Source: an uncultured Bacilli bacterium (GTDB lineage: Bacteria; Bacillota_I; Bacilli_A; RF39; UBA660). From it: DNA of 64,000 nucleotides. The position numbers and the translations under genes are program-made. Positions 1-10,260 of the stretch are shown one piece after another. Where the stretch lies: assembly GCA_934153945.1 (NCBI GenBank), contig CAKPFM010000004.1, positions 1 to 64,000 of the forward strand, in the 5' to 3' direction. The notes under the pieces were generated by a model. The model was not told the DNA's origin. It searched no databases and saw only the letters and a list, made by a program, of their open reading frames with translations. Numbering within the stretch: position 1 is the first letter of the stretch; every line of letters begins with the position of its first letter.

Positions 1-1803
<1,803 letters not shown>

Positions 1804-1868
1804 CATTTATTAATTTGATTAGATTAACACATTATCATGTTTTCAGAGAATTATTTCTCTATATTAAA

Positions 1869-1970
1869 TTTGTGACTATAGCAAAGTGGATACACCTGTT
1901 CCCATCCCGAACACAGAAGTTAAGCACTTTAACGGCGACGATAGTGTAAGCGAAAATAGCAAGTTGCAAA
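1869..1970 (+). rRNA. rrf: 5S ribosomal RNA (short form, about 102 nt)
   Basis: The conserved 5S core is present (CCCATCCCGAACACAGAAGT, then TTAAGC). The two ends pair as helix I (TTTGTGACT with AGTTGCAAA, including G-U pairs). Helix IV and its loop are collapsed to a few bases around GTGTAAGCG, which gives about 102 nt instead of the usual 115-120. Short 5S rRNAs are known from Mollicutes, so the form is a lineage hint rather than damage. Confidence 0.93.
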
Positions 1971-2053
1971 TTTTTTTTTTGTTTATTTTTAAATTATTTT
2001 AATTAGTTATACCTACAATTAATTAAGATAATTTATTATATATTTACATAATT

Positions 2054-2077
2054 AGGCATATTATTTTGCCTTTTTTT
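2054..2077 (+). terminator. Intrinsic terminator of the rRNA operon
   Basis: AGGCA and TGCCT pair around an 8-nt loop and are followed by seven T residues. A T-run also directly follows the 5S gene at 1971-1980. This is the last stem plus U-tract before the tsaE promoter region. Confidence 0.7.
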
Positions 2078-2105
2078 ATTTTCTAAAAATTTATTATAAT
2101 ATATA

Positions 2106-2135
2106 TTGTAATTGATTTTGAAATTTTGATATACT
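2106..2135 (+). promoter_or_regulatory. Probable promoter of the t6A operon
   Basis: TTGTAA (2106-2111), an 18-bp spacer and TATACT (2130-2135) precede the tsaE Shine-Dalgarno sequence by only a few bases, implying a very short leader. In such A+T-rich DNA the match could partly be chance. Confidence 0.4.
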
Positions 2136-2152
2136 ATATATAGGTGATAGAA

Positions 2153-2605
2153 ATGGAATATAAAATAACAACTCATAGTGAATTAGAAACAATTGAAATA
2201 GCGCAAAATTTAGAATCAGAAAAATTTCCAAATATGATAATATGTTTAGATGGCGAACTTGGAAGTGGTAAAACAGTATTTACTAAAGGATTTGCATCAT
2301 CATTAGGCATTACCGAAAATATCACTTCGCCTACTTATAACATTATCAAAGAATATGAAAGTGGTGAAATGCCACTATATCATATGGATGTATATCGTTT
2401 AGATGGAAATGCTGATGGTATTGGTATTGAAGAATATTTTACAAAAGGTGGAGTTGTAATAATTGAATGGGCTGATTCTATAAAAGATATTCTACCTAAA
2501 GAAAGACTAAATATTAAATTCAAGGTAGTAGATGAAAATAAAAGAGTTTTAATAGTTACACCATATGGAAGACAATATGAGGAATTATGTGAGGCTGTTC
2601 TATGA
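2153..2605 (+). CDS. tsaE: tRNA t6A biosynthesis ATPase TsaE
   Basis: TsaE is the small P-loop ATPase of the bacterial TsaB-TsaD-TsaE complex that transfers threonylcarbamoyl to A37 of ANN-decoding tRNAs. The protein shows Walker A GELGSGKT at about residues 34-41, the family TSPT segment and the IIEWAD motif near residue 104. I chose the ATG at 2153, because AGGTGA sits five bases upstream; the in-frame GTG at 2144 lies inside that Shine-Dalgarno sequence. At 150 aa the length is normal. Its stop overlaps the tsaB start (ATGA), so translation is coupled. Confidence 0.95.
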   Translation: MEYKITTHSELETIEIAQNLESEKFPNMIICLDGELGSGKTVFTKGFASSLGITENITSPTYNIIKEYESGEMPLYHMDVYRLDGNADGIGIEEYFTKGGVVIIEWADSIKDILPKERLNIKFKVVDENKRVLIVTPYGRQYEELCEAVL

Positions 2606-3240
2606 TTTCTCTTTTTTTAGATAGTTCAGATAAAAAAATTATTATTTCGCTTTTAAAAGATGAAAAAGTAATTGATACATTGATTGAAGATAATGATAAT
2701 CATTTATCTGAAAAATTTCTTCCATTAATTAATACTATTATTTGTAATAATGATTTGACAATTAATGATGTAGATAAAATATATATTGTTAACGGACCAG
2801 GATCTTTTACTGGTGTTAGAATAGGTGTAACAACTGCTAAAGTAATGGCTTGGGGATTAAAAAAGAAGATAATACCTATATCTGAATTAGAACTCCTAGC
2901 AACTACTCCAACTAATAAAAAATATATTATTCCTTATATTGATGCTAGAAGAGAATCAGTTTACTCTGGAATGTATGATACAAATTTAAATGAAATATTT
3001 GAAAATATGTATATTTCGGAAGATAAATTATTAAATAAAATTAAAAGAAGAGCAAAATTAGATGATTGTGAGTTTGTTAGCTATTATGATAATTTTGAAA
3101 ATACTGTAATACCTGACGTCAACATTGAAAAAATTGTAGAAAAACATAAAGATGATATTGGGATTAATCCTCATGAAGTAGTTCCTAATTATTTAAAAAA
3201 GACAGAAGCAGAAGAAAATTATGATAAAAGAAGTAAATAA
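2602..3240 (+). CDS. tsaB: tRNA t6A biosynthesis protein TsaB
   Basis: TsaB is the inactive TsaD paralogue that scaffolds the t6A complex. The signature NGPGSFTGVRIGVTTAKVMA is visible near residues 64-83, followed by the typical P-I-S-x-L segment and IPYIDARRESVYSG. The 212 aa are slightly short but full-domain. It overlaps tsaE by four bases (ATGA) and the following acetyltransferase gene by 20 bases, as expected in a tight operon. Its role is in the cytoplasm, partnering the downstream TsaD. Confidence 0.94.
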   Translation: MISLFLDSSDKKIIISLLKDEKVIDTLIEDNDNHLSEKFLPLINTIICNNDLTINDVDKIYIVNGPGSFTGVRIGVTTAKVMAWGLKKKIIPISELELLATTPTNKKYIIPYIDARRESVYSGMYDTNLNEIFENMYISEDKLLNKIKRRAKLDDCEFVSYYDNFENTVIPDVNIEKIVEKHKDDIGINPHEVVPNYLKKTEAEENYDKRSK

Positions 3241-3595
3241 TGAAATAGTATTTGATATTATAAGTAAATATTTTGATGTTAAAAACCCATTTAATATTTA
3301 TTCTAAAACACTAATATATGAAGAAGATAATATTATTAAAGGAATATTAGTATATGATCAAATATATGATAGAATTGAAATTGATTATATCCTAGTATTA
3401 AGTGAATATAAAAGATGTGGTATTGGAACAAAGTTAATTAATTATTTAAATAATTATAATATCAGTTTAGAAGTAAAAAAAAGTAATATAGAAGCAATAA
3501 AATTCTATCAAAAATGTGGTTTTAAAATAATTACAATAAGAAAAAACTACTATAAAAATGAAGATGGATATCTAATGTGTAAGGTGGTGGAATAA
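3221..3595 (+). CDS. GNAT-family N-acetyltransferase (RimI-like)
   Basis: This is a 124-aa GNAT fold protein. The acetyl-CoA binding loop reads YKRCGIGTKLINYL near residues 63-76, and the terminal NIEAIKFYQKCGF block (about residues 88-100) is typical of RimI-type enzymes. In many Firmicutes rimI lies between tsaB and tsaD, which is exactly this position, so acetylation of the S18 N-terminus or of another protein is plausible. It is shorter than classical RimI (about 150 aa) and the N-terminal part is divergent, so I leave the symbol blank. It overlaps tsaB and ends one base before tsaD. Confidence 0.85.
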   Translation: MIKEVNNEIVFDIISKYFDVKNPFNIYSKTLIYEEDNIIKGILVYDQIYDRIEIDYILVLSEYKRCGIGTKLINYLNNYNISLEVKKSNIEAIKFYQKCGFKIITIRKNYYKNEDGYLMCKVVE

Positions 3596-4600
3596 ATGAA
3601 AGATTTGTATATTTTAGCAATTGAATCTAGTTGTGATGAAACAAGTTGTTCCATAATAAAAAATGGTTATTATGAAATCTCAACAGTAGTTTTAACTCAA
3701 ATGGATATACATGCTTTATATGGTGGTGTGGTCCCTGAAATAGCAAGTCGTAATCATATAGAAAATATTACTATTGTTATAGAAGAAACTTTAAATAAAT
3801 GTGGTATGACAATGAATGAAATAGACGCTATAGCTGTTACATATGGCCCAGGATTAATTGGATCATTGTTAATTGGTGTAAATGCTGCTAAGACACTAGC
3901 ATATATATATAATAAGCCTCTTATTCCAGTACATCACATTGCAGGACATATATACGCTAATAACTTAGTAAAACCACTTTCATTTCCTTTAATAGCGCTT
4001 GTAGTGAGTGGTGGACATACTGATTTAATATATATGAAAGAAGACTATTCATTTGAACATATAGGTGGTACATTAGATGATGCAGTAGGTGAAGCTTATG
4101 ATAAAGTAGCTCGTGTATTAGATGTTCCATATCCAGGTGGTCCACATGTCGATAAAATGGCTCATGAAGGAGAAAATACCTATAGTTTACCTATGCCACT
4201 TAATGATGATAGTTATAACTTTAGTTTTAGTGGATTAAAAAGTGCCGTTATAAATTTAGTACACAATGAGGAACAAAGAGGTAATATTATTCGTAAAAAT
4301 GATTTAGCATGTTCTTTCCAAACTAATGTAGTTGATATATTAACTAAAAAAACTATGAAAGCTCTAAAAGAATATAATGTTAATAATTTAATAGTTGCTG
4401 GAGGTGTATCAGCTAATAAAGGATTAAGAGAAAAATTAACGGAATTATGTAGACAAAATAATATTAATTTAACAGTACCTGAAATGAAATATTGTACAGA
4501 TAATGCTGCTATGATAGGTGCTGCTGGATATTATGCTTACAAATTAGGTAGAAGAGCTGGCTTAGATTTGAATGCTAAAGCAACTACAGAGTTAAAATAA
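3596..4600 (+). CDS. tsaD: tRNA N6-adenosine threonylcarbamoyltransferase TsaD
   Basis: TsaD is the catalytic subunit that places threonylcarbamoyl on tRNA A37, using a bound metal and threonylcarbamoyl-AMP. Clear landmarks are the opening ILAIESSCDETS, GVVPEIASR, the metal-binding VHHIAGH motif near residue 107, VVSGGHTDL, GGTLDDAVGEAYDKVAR and GGVSANKGLR. At 334 aa it has the normal family length. It directly abuts the acetyltransferase stop and closes the operon before a strong terminator. Confidence 0.98.
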   Translation: MKDLYILAIESSCDETSCSIIKNGYYEISTVVLTQMDIHALYGGVVPEIASRNHIENITIVIEETLNKCGMTMNEIDAIAVTYGPGLIGSLLIGVNAAKTLAYIYNKPLIPVHHIAGHIYANNLVKPLSFPLIALVVSGGHTDLIYMKEDYSFEHIGGTLDDAVGEAYDKVARVLDVPYPGGPHVDKMAHEGENTYSLPMPLNDDSYNFSFSGLKSAVINLVHNEEQRGNIIRKNDLACSFQTNVVDILTKKTMKALKEYNVNNLIVAGGVSANKGLREKLTELCRQNNINLTVPEMKYCTDNAAMIGAAGYYAYKLGRRAGLDLNAKATTELK

Positions 4601-4607
4601 TTAACAT

Positions 4608-4637
4608 AAAAAAAGTAGAAATTTCTACTTTTTTTGC
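4608..4637 (+). terminator. Intrinsic terminator after tsaD
   Basis: The near-perfect hairpin AAAGTAGAAATTTCTACTTT is followed by further T residues, just after the tsaD stop. It closes the t6A operon and isolates it from the gene pair at 4731. Confidence 0.85.
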
Positions 4638-4730
4638 TTTTTTCTATACTTATATTACCACAAAAATCAAAATTTTTCAAGTCTTGTAATTGCTCATATA
4701 TTAATGTATTAAATATATAGAGGGGATAAT

Positions 4731-5165
4731 ATGGATATTAATAATTTGATTTTAAGTAATAATGATTTAGCAGTAAAGGATATTTTAAAATTAAATCAAG
4801 AAACAGAAAAATATGGATTAAAGCTGAGTAAAAAACAAATAATTGATTTAATAAATAATAAAAATGATAATTTAAGAGAAAAAGGAAGAATAGAGGTAAG
4901 TGGTGGCGTATTAGAAAAAATAATATATGAATTTTATGATTCATCATATATTGATAAAACAAACTATACTCAAATACTAAAGGAGTTAACAAATGTTTTT
5001 TATTTATATCAAAGTGAATTAGATAATAAACTAACTGATGAACAAATAATTACATATATGAAAAATAATTTTGAAAACATTAGTAATGGATCAATAGAAA
5101 TACTTGAAAGTTTATGTTTAGAAACTTTGAAAGAAAAATTAAATAGAGGATTATACTATGAATAA
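4731..5165 (+). CDS. DUF6323 family protein
   Basis: I recognise this as the DUF6323 family from the central block LREKGRIEVSGG (residues about 45-56), followed by the conserved IIYEFYDSSYID and the LKELTNVFYLYQSE helix. The function is unknown. The 144 aa are all predicted soluble with no catalytic signature. AGAGGGGAT precedes the ATG. The stop overlaps the start of the next gene, and DUF6323 and DUF6179 genes are habitually adjacent in Firmicutes, so the two products probably act together. Confidence 0.8.
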   Translation: MDINNLILSNNDLAVKDILKLNQETEKYGLKLSKKQIIDLINNKNDNLREKGRIEVSGGVLEKIIYEFYDSSYIDKTNYTQILKELTNVFYLYQSELDNKLTDEQIITYMKNNFENISNGSIEILESLCLETLKEKLNRGLYYE

Positions 5166-6447
5166 TTTAATTGATATAAATACATTGTTAAAAGATGATA
5201 TAGATAATAATAATTATATTGAATCATTACTTAATTCTTTAAAAAAACATGAACTTATTACTGTTACTGATTATGAAAATATTATTATGAAATTGATTCA
5301 ATTATTGTCTTTTCAGATTAAAAGATATACTGGTGATATGACGAGTTCAGTTCCAGTTTCGGTAGCAAAAAATTTAAATGCATCAAATTTATGGATTATT
5401 GGTTTTTATCTAAAAGATAAATCAATTGATGAAAGTATTGATAATTTAATAAATAAGGATATTAATTATTTATTTGAATGTAGCAAAAAAAAATTAAATT
5501 TGATAATAAATAAAACTAAAATGTTTTATAATACAATATTTTTAAATAATATAACTGAAATTGATAATTATTTTTATAATGCAACTTTAAAGGATGGAAT
5601 AAAAGTATTTTTCAAACTGTATAATTATTCTTATGATGCACATACCATAACAATAAGTGTTGACTATGAAACTTGTATAGGAAGACCAAATTTGTATGGA
5701 ATAGAATTTATTAATAAATATTTAGAATTTATAAATTATGAAAATATTTTTTGTAATAAATTTAATAATATTGATAAAATGTTACAGAAAATATATAACA
5801 AATATCAAGATATGCCAATTAATATATTTGAAAATGTATTAATAATGTCAGTAGTATTGGAATACTTTAATAAAAATAACTTTGATTTGGATGTATTAAT
5901 TGATGTTGAAAAATTATATGCTGAATTTAGTGAAAACGAAGATTTATATGTTCAAAACTTAAATTATAGTTATAATAAGTTGATAACTAAAATGAATATA
6001 AGTGGAAAAATGAAAGAATATATTGATAAATGTTTTGAAAAAATATTAAAAAAAATTGTATTAGCAACCAAATGTAGCAATTTAGAATTATTACTTGGAT
6101 ATCAAGAAAATAAATATATTGATTACTATGTAAATAATAATTTAGATAATCATAAGTTTAATGATTTAATTAAAAATTGTGGTATTAATAGTATAGCTAA
6201 TAAAGAAATTAATTCAATATATGATGTGATAGAAATATTTAATGAATTAAATGAAAAAGAATTAGAACTAATACTTTCAAAATTACAAACTATAGAATTA
6301 CTGATATTAAAAAAATATTATAGTGATACTTTAGGAAATGAATATGTGGAAAAACAGTTAAATAGAGTTATTATGTTAAAAAATCCTAGAGAACAAGAAA
6401 TTATTTATAATAATTATAAATATATTAATATAATAGATGAATCTTGA
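5158..6447 (+). CDS. DUF6179 domain-containing protein
   Basis: This 429-aa soluble protein is rich in Asn, Ile and Lys and has no signal peptide. It carries the family segment TGDMTSSVPVSVAKNL near residues 59-74 and a middle block (FFKLYNYSYDAHT, then YGIEFINKYLEFINYENIFC) typical of DUF6179. No enzyme motif is visible. It overlaps the DUF6323 gene by eight bases. The C-terminal half resembles an all-helical repeat. Its stop codon lies inside the -35 box of the next operon's promoter. Confidence 0.75.
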   Translation: MNNLIDINTLLKDDIDNNNYIESLLNSLKKHELITVTDYENIIMKLIQLLSFQIKRYTGDMTSSVPVSVAKNLNASNLWIIGFYLKDKSIDESIDNLINKDINYLFECSKKKLNLIINKTKMFYNTIFLNNITEIDNYFYNATLKDGIKVFFKLYNYSYDAHTITISVDYETCIGRPNLYGIEFINKYLEFINYENIFCNKFNNIDKMLQKIYNKYQDMPINIFENVLIMSVVLEYFNKNNFDLDVLIDVEKLYAEFSENEDLYVQNLNYSYNKLITKMNISGKMKEYIDKCFEKILKKIVLATKCSNLELLLGYQENKYIDYYVNNNLDNHKFNDLIKNCGINSIANKEINSIYDVIEIFNELNEKELELILSKLQTIELLILKKYYSDTLGNEYVEKQLNRVIMLKNPREQEIIYNNYKYINIIDES

Positions 6448-6472
6448 CAAATCCTTAAATCAGTTATAAAAT
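6444..6472 (+). promoter_or_regulatory. Promoter of the TetR-ABC operon
   Basis: A consensus TTGACA (6444-6449), a 17-bp spacer and TAAAAT (6467-6472) lie directly upstream of the tetR gene. The -35 box overlaps the upstream stop codon, and the -10 box runs into the first operator palindrome. Confidence 0.75.
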
Positions 6473-6498
6473 AACAATTGTTATATAACGTTTGTTAT
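6471..6498 (+). promoter_or_regulatory. Two tandem TetR-type operator palindromes
   Basis: Two directly adjacent 14-bp sites of the form ATAAC-N4-GTTAT occupy 6471-6484 (spacer AATT, a perfect palindrome) and 6485-6498 (spacer GTTT). They overlap the -10 box and the expected transcription start and end 15 bases before the tetR start codon. Placement and symmetry indicate autorepression by the encoded TetR protein; binding itself is inferred. Confidence 0.8.
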
Positions 6499-6513
6499 AG
6501 AAAGGATGATGTT

Positions 6514-7050
6514 ATGCCACCAACAAAAAAAGTAGGAAAAGAAAAAATTTTGGAAGCAGCATTTGATATTGTAAAAGAAAATGGAATAAAAAGTTTGAAT
6601 ACAAGGTTGATAGCAAAACAATTAAATTGTTCAACTCAGCCTATCTTTTCAGAATATAAAAACATGGAAGAATTAAAATGTGAATTAAAAGAAAAAATAT
6701 GTAAATACCATGAAGAATATCTATGTCAAAATTTAGATAAAGATCATCCATATAGAACGACGGGTGAAAATTATATTAAATTTGCTAAAGAAGAACCAAA
6801 TTTATTTAATGCATTATACGTTGATGAACAATTAGAAGAAACAAAATATTCTGAAATAATAGAAAAAGTCAAAATATCTACAGGATTAAATGATGAGGAA
6901 GCTAATACTTTTCATATAATAATGTGGTTTTATACTCATGGAATTGCCACTTTAGTGGCAAACAATACAATAAAATTAACAAATGAACAAATACAAGAAT
7001 TACTAAATATAGAATTCAAAGCACTTATGTTATTAGAAAGGAATAAATAA
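6514..7050 (+). CDS. TetR/AcrR-family transcriptional regulator
   Basis: This 178-aa repressor has an N-terminal helix-turn-helix (KILEAAFDIVKENGIKSLNT through QPIFSEYKNMEELK, residues about 9-56) and a divergent ligand-binding C-terminal domain. I chose the ATG at 6514 because AAAGGATGAT lies just upstream and both operator half-sites lie outside the gene; the open frame extends to 6478 only by running through the operators. It is the first gene of an operon with an ABC-2 exporter, so the usual model is that the exporter's substrate lifts repression. Confidence 0.9.
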   Translation: MPPTKKVGKEKILEAAFDIVKENGIKSLNTRLIAKQLNCSTQPIFSEYKNMEELKCELKEKICKYHEEYLCQNLDKDHPYRTTGENYIKFAKEEPNLFNALYVDEQLEETKYSEIIEKVKISTGLNDEEANTFHIIMWFYTHGIATLVANNTIKLTNEQIQELLNIEFKALMLLERNK

Positions 7051-7986
7051 ATGGAAAATATAATAGAAGTAAAAAAATTAACAAAAAAATATAAAGAATT
7101 AAAAGCTGTTGATAATTTAACTTTTAATGTTAAAAAAGGTGAAATATTAGGTTTATTAGGACCTAATGGTAGTGGTAAATCTACTACTATTAATTCGATA
7201 TTATCACTACTAAATTATGAAGGAACTATAAAAATATTTGGTAAAGAAATGAATCCAAATGCATATGATATTAAATCAAAAATAGGAGTTATTTTTCAAG
7301 ATGTAGCTGTATTTGAAGAATTAACAGTAATAGAAAATATTGATTATTTTTGTGGATTATATGTTAAAGATAAAAATCTAAGAAAACAATATGTAGAAGA
7401 TGCCATAAAATTAGTTAGTTTAGAGGAATTTAAAAAATTTTATCCTAAACAATTAAGTGGAGGTTTACTTAGAAGATTAAATATAGCTTGTGGTATAGCT
7501 CATAAACCAGAAATAATATTTTTAGATGAACCTACTGTAGCTGTTGATCCTCAAAGTAGAAATAGTATTCTAGATGGAATAAAAAAATTAAGGGATAATG
7601 GAGCTACTATAATATATACAACACATTACATGGAAGAAGTAGAAATGATATGTGATAGAGTAATTATTATAGACAAAGGAAAAATAATTGCCGAAGGTAC
7701 TTGTGATGAATTAAAAAAATTAGCAAAAATAGAAGAAAAAATTACAATTGAAGTTTCAAAAATAGAAGAAAAAAATATAGAAGAAATTAGAGCAAATAAA
7801 AATGTAGAAGATGTATTATATGAAAATAATGTGTTATTTATTATTTATGATAAAGGTAAAAATAATTTAGAAAATTTAATTGATTATATGAAAGATAATA
7901 AAATTAAATATTCTTCAATTTATTCTGAAAGACCAACATTAAACGATGTATTTTTAGAGTTAACGGGAAAGGAATTAAGAGATTAA
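7051..7986 (+). CDS. ABC-2 type exporter, ATP-binding protein
   Basis: This 311-aa ATPase energises the two downstream permeases. Walker A is GPNGSGKST (about residues 38-46), the Q-loop lies near IFQDVAVFEEL, the signature motif is LSGGLLRR (Leu where Gln is usual) and Walker B is IIFLDEPTVAVDP, followed by the H-loop TTHYMEE. A C-terminal extension of about 90 aa after the nucleotide-binding domain is typical of CcmA/DrrA-type exporters. It starts directly after the tetR stop. The substrate cannot be read from sequence; drug or lipid export is the family norm. Confidence 0.93.
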   Translation: MENIIEVKKLTKKYKELKAVDNLTFNVKKGEILGLLGPNGSGKSTTINSILSLLNYEGTIKIFGKEMNPNAYDIKSKIGVIFQDVAVFEELTVIENIDYFCGLYVKDKNLRKQYVEDAIKLVSLEEFKKFYPKQLSGGLLRRLNIACGIAHKPEIIFLDEPTVAVDPQSRNSILDGIKKLRDNGATIIYTTHYMEEVEMICDRVIIIDKGKIIAEGTCDELKKLAKIEEKITIEVSKIEEKNIEEIRANKNVEDVLYENNVLFIIYDKGKNNLENLIDYMKDNKIKYSSIYSERPTLNDVFLELTGKELRD

Positions 7987-9137
7987 TGTTTTTCCATAAT
8001 TTTAAATATACATTAAAAGTATTATTTAAGAATAGAGGACTATTATTTTGGACATTTGCATTTCCAATAATAATGGCAACATTGTTTAATATGGCTTTTG
8101 GAAATTGGGTTGAATCAGAAAAATTTGATCCAATTGATATAGCAATTATAAATAATTCATATTATGAAAAAAATACATTAGCGAAAACTGTATTCGATTC
8201 TATTAGTAAAAAAGATGAAAATCAAGTATTTGAAATAATTTATACAACAAAAGAAGAAGCAAATGAGTTATTGAATGATAAAAAAATAACTGGTTATATA
8301 GAATATACAAGTGATAATTCAGATATTGTTATTAATTCAAATTCAGTTTCATCTACTATAATTAAAACAGTTGTTGATGAAATAGATACATATAGTGCTA
8401 TGTTTAATGATTTGATAAGATATGAATCAAATAAAACTTCCAATATGAATGAAATAATAAATGATGTAATTAATAAGATTACTAATATTCAAATTAAAAC
8501 AAAAGATGTTAGTTTAAAAAAATTTGATATAGTTATTATTGAGTATTATTCTTTAATATCAATGGCTTGTTTGTATGGGGGATTTATTTCTTTAACTTGT
8601 ATTAGCAATTCACTAGCAACATCTTCAAAGAAAGGTAAAAGAGTAGAAGTAGCGCCAACAAAAAAATCTATTACGATATTTTCAAGTTTATTAGCTGGTT
8701 TTATAGCTCAAATGATAGGTGTTTTATTACTTTTAGGATATATCAAATTAATAGGAATCAATTTATACGTTGACAATATAAAATTATTAATAATCTCAAC
8801 TTTAGGTGTTTTATCTGGAATATCTTTAGGACTTATAATAAGTACTATTAGTAATAAGAATGATGATACTAAATTAGGTATTATAATAGCTATTTCAATG
8901 GCTTGTTGTGTGATGGCAGGTATGACTGGTGTTAGTTTAAAACATGTAATAGATACTAAATTGCCATTATTAAATAAAATAAATCCTGCAGCTATGTTAA
9001 CTGATGGCTTGTATTCACTTTATTATAATGATTTTAATAGATATTTAACTAATATATTTTCTTTACTATTATTTGTAATAGTATTAGTTTTGATTTCTAT
9101 ATGTAGTTTAAGGAGGAAAAAATATGACAATATTTAA
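7986..9137 (+). CDS. ABC-2 type exporter permease (first subunit)
   Basis: This 383-aa membrane protein has one N-terminal transmembrane helix (LLFWTFAFPIIMATLFNMAF), a large extracytoplasmic domain of about 140 residues, then about five C-terminal helices. That is the ABC2_membrane_3 layout. It overlaps the ATPase stop by one base and the second permease by 14 bases. It probably forms a heterodimer with the next product, since both share the same layout but little obvious sequence identity. Confidence 0.88.
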   Translation: MFFHNFKYTLKVLFKNRGLLFWTFAFPIIMATLFNMAFGNWVESEKFDPIDIAIINNSYYEKNTLAKTVFDSISKKDENQVFEIIYTTKEEANELLNDKKITGYIEYTSDNSDIVINSNSVSSTIIKTVVDEIDTYSAMFNDLIRYESNKTSNMNEIINDVINKITNIQIKTKDVSLKKFDIVIIEYYSLISMACLYGGFISLTCISNSLATSSKKGKRVEVAPTKKSITIFSSLLAGFIAQMIGVLLLLGYIKLIGINLYVDNIKLLIISTLGVLSGISLGLIISTISNKNDDTKLGIIIAISMACCVMAGMTGVSLKHVIDTKLPLLNKINPAAMLTDGLYSLYYNDFNRYLTNIFSLLLFVIVLVLISICSLRRKKYDNI

Positions 9138-10260
9138 AACATTCTTAAAACTAGTAAATAAAAATAAATCTCATTTAATTCTATATACAGCTTTATTAAT
9201 AGCATTTACTTGTATAACATTATCTAGTGATCAAGCTAATATTAATTATGTAGACGCTAAACCTGATGTAATAATAGTTGATAAAGATAATTCTAAATTA
9301 AGTAATAATTTAAAAAATTATTTTAAACAAAATAGTAATTTAAGAGAAGAAGTAGATAATATTGAAGATGAATTATTTTACCGTTTTTCAAGTTATGTAA
9401 TTTATATTCCAGAAGGATTTGAACAAAGTGTAATTGATGGTAATATTAAAGAAATAGAATATAAAAGTATTAGTGACTATGAAGCAAATTTAGCAAATAT
9501 ATTATTAAATCAATATCTAAGTGCACTTGATATATATAAAGATATAGATACTAATATTGATGATTTAATTAATCACATAGATAAATCATTAGATAATCAA
9601 GTTAATGTCGTAGTAAATTCAGCATTAAATACTAATGAATTAGCAAAAGCAGGTTTTTATTATTCATTTATGAATTATTCATTACTAGCTGGTTGTATAT
9701 ATGTTTTAGTTGTAATTATATCAATTTTTAGAGAAAAAAATGTTTTAAAAAGAAATGTTATAAGTAGCATGAATTATAATAAACTAAATAATAAATTGCT
9801 TTTAGCAAGTGTGTTATTTGGTACTATAATTTGGATATTATATGTTTTACTTTCATTTGTTATTGTTGGAAACATTATGCTTACTTCAAATTGCATATGT
9901 ATGATTATTTTATCTTTTATATTTTTAATATATTGTTTATCAATAGGATTTTTAATAGCAAATGTTATTAATAGTAAGAATGCTATAAACGGAATAATTA
10001 ATGTTATAGCTCTCGGTACATCTTTCTTATGTGGCGTTTTTGTTAATATAGAATTTCTTCCAAGTAGTGTTTTAAATATTTCAAAAATGATTCCAAATTA
10101 TTATTATATAGATGCTATAAATAAACTAACAAGTATCGAAAGTATAAGTTTTGATACTTTAAAACCACTATTAAGTAATGTAATAGTGTTAATATTATTT
10201 TCTTTAATTTTTATATCATTATCAATGTTTATATCAAAAAAGAAAAGGAAATTAGCATAA
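9124..10260 (+). CDS. ABC-2 type exporter permease (second subunit)
   Basis: The 378-aa protein repeats the layout of the preceding permease: an N-terminal helix (SHLILYTALLIAFTCITL), an extracytoplasmic domain rich in Asn and Asp, then five helices from about residue 180. The Shine-Dalgarno AAGGAGG lies inside the end of the previous gene. The stop overlaps the next start (TAATG), so the four genes after tetR are translated as one block. Confidence 0.88.
   Translation: MTIFKTFLKLVNKNKSHLILYTALLIAFTCITLSSDQANINYVDAKPDVIIVDKDNSKLSNNLKNYFKQNSNLREEVDNIEDELFYRFSSYVIYIPEGFEQSVIDGNIKEIEYKSISDYEANLANILLNQYLSALDIYKDIDTNIDDLINHIDKSLDNQVNVVVNSALNTNELAKAGFYYSFMNYSLLAGCIYVLVVIISIFREKNVLKRNVISSMNYNKLNNKLLLASVLFGTIIWILYVLLSFVIVGNIMLTSNCICMIILSFIFLIYCLSIGFLIANVINSKNAINGIINVIALGTSFLCGVFVNIEFLPSSVLNISKMIPNYYYIDAINKLTSIESISFDTLKPLLSNVIVLILFSLIFISLSMFISKKKRKLA

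Noticed and set aside
2144..2152. GTG upstream start for tsaE
   Set aside because: It lies within the Shine-Dalgarno sequence of the ATG at 2153.
6478..6513. N-terminal extension of the TetR gene
   Set aside because: The extension runs through both operator palindromes and has no ribosome site.
7051..7986. Non-canonical LSGGL signature as evidence of a dead ATPase
   Set aside because: The last signature position varies in exporter ATPases, and Walker A, Walker B and the H-loop are intact.
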